Source of the DNA: Melioribacteraceae bacterium
GTDB taxonomy: Bacteria > Bacteroidota > Ignavibacteria > Ignavibacteriales > Melioribacteraceae
Assembly: GCA_019638015.1 (NCBI GenBank)
Contig: JAHBUP010000001.1
Coordinates: 2,760,424 to 2,824,423 of the forward strand
Reading direction: 5' to 3'
Length of the DNA stretch: 64,000 bases
The translations under genes were made by a program, and so were the position numbers. Shown piece after piece: positions 60,687 to 64,000 of the stretch. The notes beneath the pieces are model-generated. The model was given only the letters and a program-made list of their open reading frames with translations. It was not told the origin of the DNA and ran no database searches. Each line of letters begins with the position of its first letter. Position 1 is the first letter of the stretch.

Positions 60687-61001
60687 TATAAATAGATTTA
60701 CCTTAGTTTATACCAAATTATCGAATAAATTTGAAATTATTTCAAATAATTATAGAATTTCTACTTTCTCCTTTCAAATTTAGAATTGACCACATTTCTG
60801 CTAAGTAAATAAATCTGAAGTACTTTAAAATATACTTTTGATCGAAAAATTCAGAATGAAATAATTTGCTGATATACTAATATTGAATTGTCTGAATAAT
60901 CTACATAGATCAATAATAATTTATTGGAATAGATAAGTGATTGCTGAGTATAATTTACTTAATGTACGTCGAAATAATCAAAAATATTTACCGGATAGTT
61001 T
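60687..61001. other. 315-base divergent intergenic region
   Basis: This AT-rich gap separates the minus-strand histidine kinase gene from the plus-strand hydrolase gene, so it should hold both promoters. No coding frame, repeat or hairpin stands out. A weak sigma-70-like pair for the hydrolase is TTGGAA (60924-60929) and TATAAT (60949-60954) with a 19-base spacer, which is not strong evidence. Confidence 0.4.
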
Positions 61002-62102
61002 ATGAGATTAACAATTCTATTTATAATGTTATTCATCTGTAATCTGATGATAGCTCAGGACAATTTATCATCAGCCAAAGTTATTAGGTATAATAGCATT
61101 CCCGATACCATCTTGCATGTTTCGGAAATCCAGGAAATTGTGTTTCAGTCGGGTCAATTTAATGTTTATGGCAATCTTTATTTACCGGTTGCTGGAGATT
61201 TAAAATATCCCCTTGTTATTTGGGTCGCTGGAAGCGGGGCAAGTTATAAAGTTGTAAACAACTCTGAAACAAAGAAACTAATTAACTGCTTCCTTGATAA
61301 CGGTATGGCTTATTTTAGAATTGATAAACCGGGTTATGGAGATACAAAGGGAAAGTTAAATGATGACAGCCTCTTTATTCAACTTTCGGATATCGTAATC
61401 AACGCAATAAATTCATTAATTAAATTACCTAACATCGACTCCACAAAAATTGGTTTGTTTGGAAGCAGTCAGGCAGGTTATATAATGCCAATCGCCGCAA
61501 AAAGAACTGAGAAAATTTCATTTATAATTGGTTCATCTCTTCCGGGAGAAAATTCGATTGACCAATGGAATTATTTAATTGAGAAACAGATGATTTGTGA
61601 GGGATATACCGAGAAGATTGCAAAAAAGAATATTGAGATGTTTGGTTTATTACGATGTAGTGAAAATAAAACTGATTTTGATAAAGCTCTTAAGTATTTC
61701 CGCACAAATCCGATGATAATCAAATCTGTTGGATATGATTCCACTCTTGTTGATCGCGCTATAAATTGGTGGCCCCGAACAATCGACTCGACACATCAAT
61801 CATATTTTAATCCAATTTCCGTTGTGGAAAAATTGAGTATCCCAATATTTTTAATTTTTGGAGACAAAGATACTCAGATAGATCCGTTTCAAGCTATTGA
61901 TGCATACACAGCTGCATTTTCAAGATCGGATAATAAAAAGAGTAAAATAATTCTTTTAAAAAATACTGATCATAATATGTCAATTAACGAATCCGGATGT
62001 CTCAGCGAAATTGGGCGGCTTCAAAAAGAGAGAAAATACAACTTCAATAAGGATTATTTAACCACGATTAATACATGGATTAAAGTCCTAAAAGAGAAAT
62101 AA
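61002..62102 (+). CDS. Secreted alpha/beta hydrolase
   Basis: A 366-residue hydrolase with a signal peptide (cut near residue 19, AQD). The nucleophile elbow is GLFGSSQAGY (Ser156, an unusual GSSQAG form). The acid is in FGDKDTQID (about residue 288) and the histidine in NTDHNMS (about 326). It is probably an esterase or peptidase acting outside the inner membrane; the substrate is unknown. GGA lies upstream of the ATG. The gene is the first on the plus strand after a long minus-strand block. Confidence 0.85.
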   Translation: MRLTILFIMLFICNLMIAQDNLSSAKVIRYNSIPDTILHVSEIQEIVFQSGQFNVYGNLYLPVAGDLKYPLVIWVAGSGASYKVVNNSETKKLINCFLDNGMAYFRIDKPGYGDTKGKLNDDSLFIQLSDIVINAINSLIKLPNIDSTKIGLFGSSQAGYIMPIAAKRTEKISFIIGSSLPGENSIDQWNYLIEKQMICEGYTEKIAKKNIEMFGLLRCSENKTDFDKALKYFRTNPMIIKSVGYDSTLVDRAINWWPRTIDSTHQSYFNPISVVEKLSIPIFLIFGDKDTQIDPFQAIDAYTAAFSRSDNKKSKIILLKNTDHNMSINESGCLSEIGRLQKERKYNFNKDYLTTINTWIKVLKEK

Positions 62103-62214
62103 TGAGTTTTATGTGGGGATTAATAAAGCATAGTGGCTACTTAAAGAATAGTAAAAAATTAATAAAAAGATTTTAATTTGAGGATAAATAAATTTAACAT
62201 AACTAATAAATTGA

Positions 62215-62403
62215 GTGGGTGTATATATGGAAGCAAAAATTGAAGATGGAAAACTTATAATTACAATTGAATTGCAAGAACCAACCCCTAGCGCATCAGG
62301 TAAAACTTTGGTTGTTGCTACTACTCATGGGAACATGACAACACAATGCGTGATTAATGGTAAAAATGTGGTCGTGGGGCTAAACGCCTATATAAAAAAA
62401 TGA
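62215..62403 (+). CDS. Conserved small protein of 58-62 residues, unknown
   Basis: A 62-codon frame from GTG at 62215, or 58 codons from ATG at 62227; the latter is favoured by codon choice but neither has a strong ribosome site. The protein reads as two short strand pairs, IEDGKLIITIEL and GKTLVVATTHGNMTTQCVINGKNVVVGLNAYIKK. From memory I recall related short proteins in other bacteria, with SGKTLVVAsT-G and V-GLNAYI conserved, but I cannot name the function. It follows the hydrolase by 112 bases. Confidence 0.65.
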   Translation: MGVYMEAKIEDGKLIITIELQEPTPSASGKTLVVATTHGNMTTQCVINGKNVVVGLNAYIKK

Positions 62404-62482
62404 TTTGATTCTTCTTAATTCTCAAATAATTAATAACAATCGGGGGTTCTTTCATTTAATTAATTAAGCCAAAAAATTTCAT

Positions 62483-62848
62483 CTATTGTTTGCTCAATAG
62501 AGTCTCGGCATCTTCCAGAGTTGGGACATAACTTAAATTATATTGGTCTGTTTGCAAAGAATTATTAGCGAACTGAATTAAACCCATTTGTGATGTACCG
62601 ACAACTCTCACAACTCTATTGACTCCTTTCTGAATTAGCATTACAATAATTTCCTTTAAAATAATACCCGCTTTTTCATCCGCCCGAATTAATTTAGAAA
62701 TATCATTCACCACATCAAATCCAGGTTTGATATTACTTATTGTTGTTTCGATAGCATGCTTAGCATTCTGCGCCTCTTCAAAATTTAGGATGCCGGCTAT
62801 GGTGATATAAATTCTATTTTGAGATTCATGCAATCTGACTTTGTACAT
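62483..62848 (-). CDS. STAS/SpoIIAA-like domain protein
   Basis: A 121-residue protein with a STAS-like alternation of strands and helices: RIYITIAGILNFEEAQNAKHAI, GFDVVNDISKLIRAD and VNRVVRVVGTSQMGLIQFANNSL. There is no conserved phospho-serine of the SpoIIAA type, so it may bind a ligand or partner rather than be phosphorylated. It is convergent with the small gene at 62215 and divergent from the PAS gene. Its function is not known. Confidence 0.6.
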   Translation of the reverse strand: MYKVRLHESQNRIYITIAGILNFEEAQNAKHAIETTISNIKPGFDVVNDISKLIRADEKAGIILKEIIVMLIQKGVNRVVRVVGTSQMGLIQFANNSLQTDQYNLSYVPTLEDAETLLSKQ

Positions 62849-63173
62849 AATTAATTACCCCATTGGTGAAAAGTTCAACATGTTAAAAATTTACGTTATT
62901 TAGTTACAAATGTTTTTAAATAAAAGCAAAAAAGATTTAACAGTGTAAACAATTTTGCACTCACTCCTCAATATACTTTTTTAGAATAGATTGTTTGAAT
63001 TATTACTATATAATTATTTCTTATTACGAGAATAAATTGTATGTTATTTACATACTGACATAGATTATAATAAGAAAGATAAAATGTACTTTATAACTTC
63101 TTTGTTGCATATATGAAACCAATTTGGAGAGGAGTAAAATTACCTGAATCTAGATTAATGGAAGTGGCGAATA
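62849..63173. other. 325-base divergent intergenic region
   Basis: This AT-rich gap lies between the STAS-like gene (-) and the PAS sensor gene (+), so it must hold promoters for both. I see no convincing frame, repeat or terminator in it. A 22-codon frame starting at 63113 ends just inside the sensor gene and is treated as chance. Confidence 0.5.
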
Positions 63174-64000
63174 ATGAATAATTGTGTGAACGAATTATTT
63201 TTATTAACGACAAATTTGTCACAGCTCCAAAATAAAGAGTTGGTAAAAAAGCTTTTTTTGGAAAGTCTAAATTCCATTTTCTTAAATGGCGAGTTTACTT
63301 GGGATGAAGAGGAAGAGAGTAAACACCCGAAAGAACACCATGTGATTATTTGTACCCGCAATAAATCTTTTGGGAAGCTTACATTTAATTCTAGATTAAT
63401 GGCAGAAGCTGAATCTTATGCAATGATTCAAAATGCCGCGAAAATTCTTGCCGTTATACTGGAAAAAATAGATTCGGATGAGTTGCTTCTCGATCAAAAG
63501 AATAAATTACAAAAATTCGTAGATGAACAAACCAAAGATCTTATTGCCAGCAGAGATGAAATAAAAAGTATTGCTGAGAACAGCCCCGATATTATTCAAC
63601 GTTTTGACAGACAAGCACGTCATTTATTTGTTAATAGTCACGTTTATAGTATAACAGGAATAAAGTCTAATGAATTTATTGGCAAAACACATAAAGAACT
63701 TGGATTTAATAAAGTACAAAGTGACTACTGGGAAAATAAAATTGAGGAAGTCTTTGAAACTAAAGTAATGCTTGAGACAGATTTTGAATTCCAACATGAC
63801 GACAAAACCATAATCTTTAACTTGAGGCTCATCCCGGAATTCGATGGCAGCGGTGAGGTGGCAACTGTTCTAAGTATTGCACGGGATATCACCGAGTCAA
63901 AGAAGCATGAAGCAAAATTAATCGATAGCGAAAGAAATATTAAGGAAACTCACAAAATTGCTCATCTGGGTAATTGGGAGCTAAATCATATAAGCAATAA
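63174..64000 (+). CDS. PAS-domain sensor protein, N-terminal part (3' truncated by window)
   Basis: An open frame of 275 codons to the window end. It begins MNNCVNELFLL after a GGAAG nine bases upstream. Residues 1-130 are an uncharacterised region with an acidic patch and a coiled-coil-like stretch (LLDQKNKLQKFVDEQ). A PAS domain follows (about 138-245, with ENSPDIIQRFDRQ and SIARDITESKKHE), and a second begins at IAHLGNWELNH. The frame and composition suggest a sensor histidine kinase or diguanylate cyclase. The catalytic end is outside the window. Confidence 0.85.
   Translation, partial: MNNCVNELFLLTTNLSQLQNKELVKKLFLESLNSIFLNGEFTWDEEEESKHPKEHHVIICTRNKSFGKLTFNSRLMAEAESYAMIQNAAKILAVILEKIDSDELLLDQKNKLQKFVDEQTKDLIASRDEIKSIAENSPDIIQRFDRQARHLFVNSHVYSITGIKSNEFIGKTHKELGFNKVQSDYWENKIEEVFETKVMLETDFEFQHDDKTIIFNLRLIPEFDGSGEVATVLSIARDITESKKHEAKLIDSERNIKETHKIAHLGNWELNHISN

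Noticed and set aside
62102..62176. 24-codon frame starting TAATG at the hydrolase stop
   Set aside because: The overlap looks like coupling, but the peptide has no pattern and a short frame is likely by chance in AT-rich DNA.
63113..63181. 22-codon frame just before the PAS sensor gene
   Set aside because: There is no ribosome site and it ends eight bases into the sensor gene; treated as chance.

Overview
The window is a low-GC bacterial chromosome segment, most likely from the Ignavibacteria (Chlorobi/Bacteroidetes side of the FCB group). The reasons are two secreted proteins that end in a type IX secretion sorting domain with the NYPNPFNPET signature, Gram-negative envelope genes (O-antigen ligase, lipid/ABC exporter, LolA, outer-membrane barrels, lipoproteins), AT-rich DNA, and the gene set in general. 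The species assignment is inference. No rRNA, tRNA, CRISPR array, transposase or integrated phage was seen. 

Layout. 1-993: the 3' part of recG, cut by the window edge. 1087-4887 (+): a tight four-gene operon of two related ATP-grasp ligases, a GNAT acetyltransferase and a lysine 2,3-aminomutase-type radical SAM enzyme, closed by a perfect bidirectional terminator. This looks like an uncharacterised small-molecule pathway and is the strongest candidate for an undescribed system. From 4937 to 60686 almost everything is on the minus strand. 4937-16060: nadK, a glycosyltransferase, an O-antigen-ligase-like protein with a large inserted propeller-like domain, an MsbA-like ABC exporter, a lipoprotein, xerD, a PgpH-type HD phosphodiesterase, a HAD phosphatase and a STAS protein. 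16132-23687: a GT9-like fragment, ligA, a RodZ-like HTH protein, rsmB, rpmE, an ECF sigma factor with a membrane partner, and holA. 23680-28447: an NSS transporter with a very small MetS-like subunit, a cyclophilin lipoprotein, uppP, a barrel protein and a flippase-like membrane protein. 28434-35714: lolA, ftsK, a comB-like phosphatase, gcvT, a small transaldolase and RNase E/G. 35735-45924: dusB, then the translation/RNA cluster pnp, rpsO, ribF, truB, rbfA, infB, nusA, rimP. 46022-55848: a SIMPL protein, a BNR-repeat T9SS protein, hemW, two small or outer-membrane proteins, recN, a GH5-like T9SS glycosidase and a methyltransferase. 55902-60686: a 1594-residue PAS/GAF histidine kinase. 61002-64000: mostly plus-strand genes, namely a secreted alpha/beta hydrolase, a 62-residue protein, a STAS-like protein (minus strand) and the start of a PAS sensor. 

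How they work together. The rimP-to-pnp block is the usual transcription/translation cluster. The 5.8-11.7 kb block probably assembles and exports surface polysaccharide or lipid. The two T9SS genes carry near-identical sorting cassettes. These cassettes and the DNA next to them contain heptanucleotide repeat arrays (GAGTNNN), and the glycosidase gene also carries an in-frame palindromic element. Both are unusual repeat insertions worth following across the genome.
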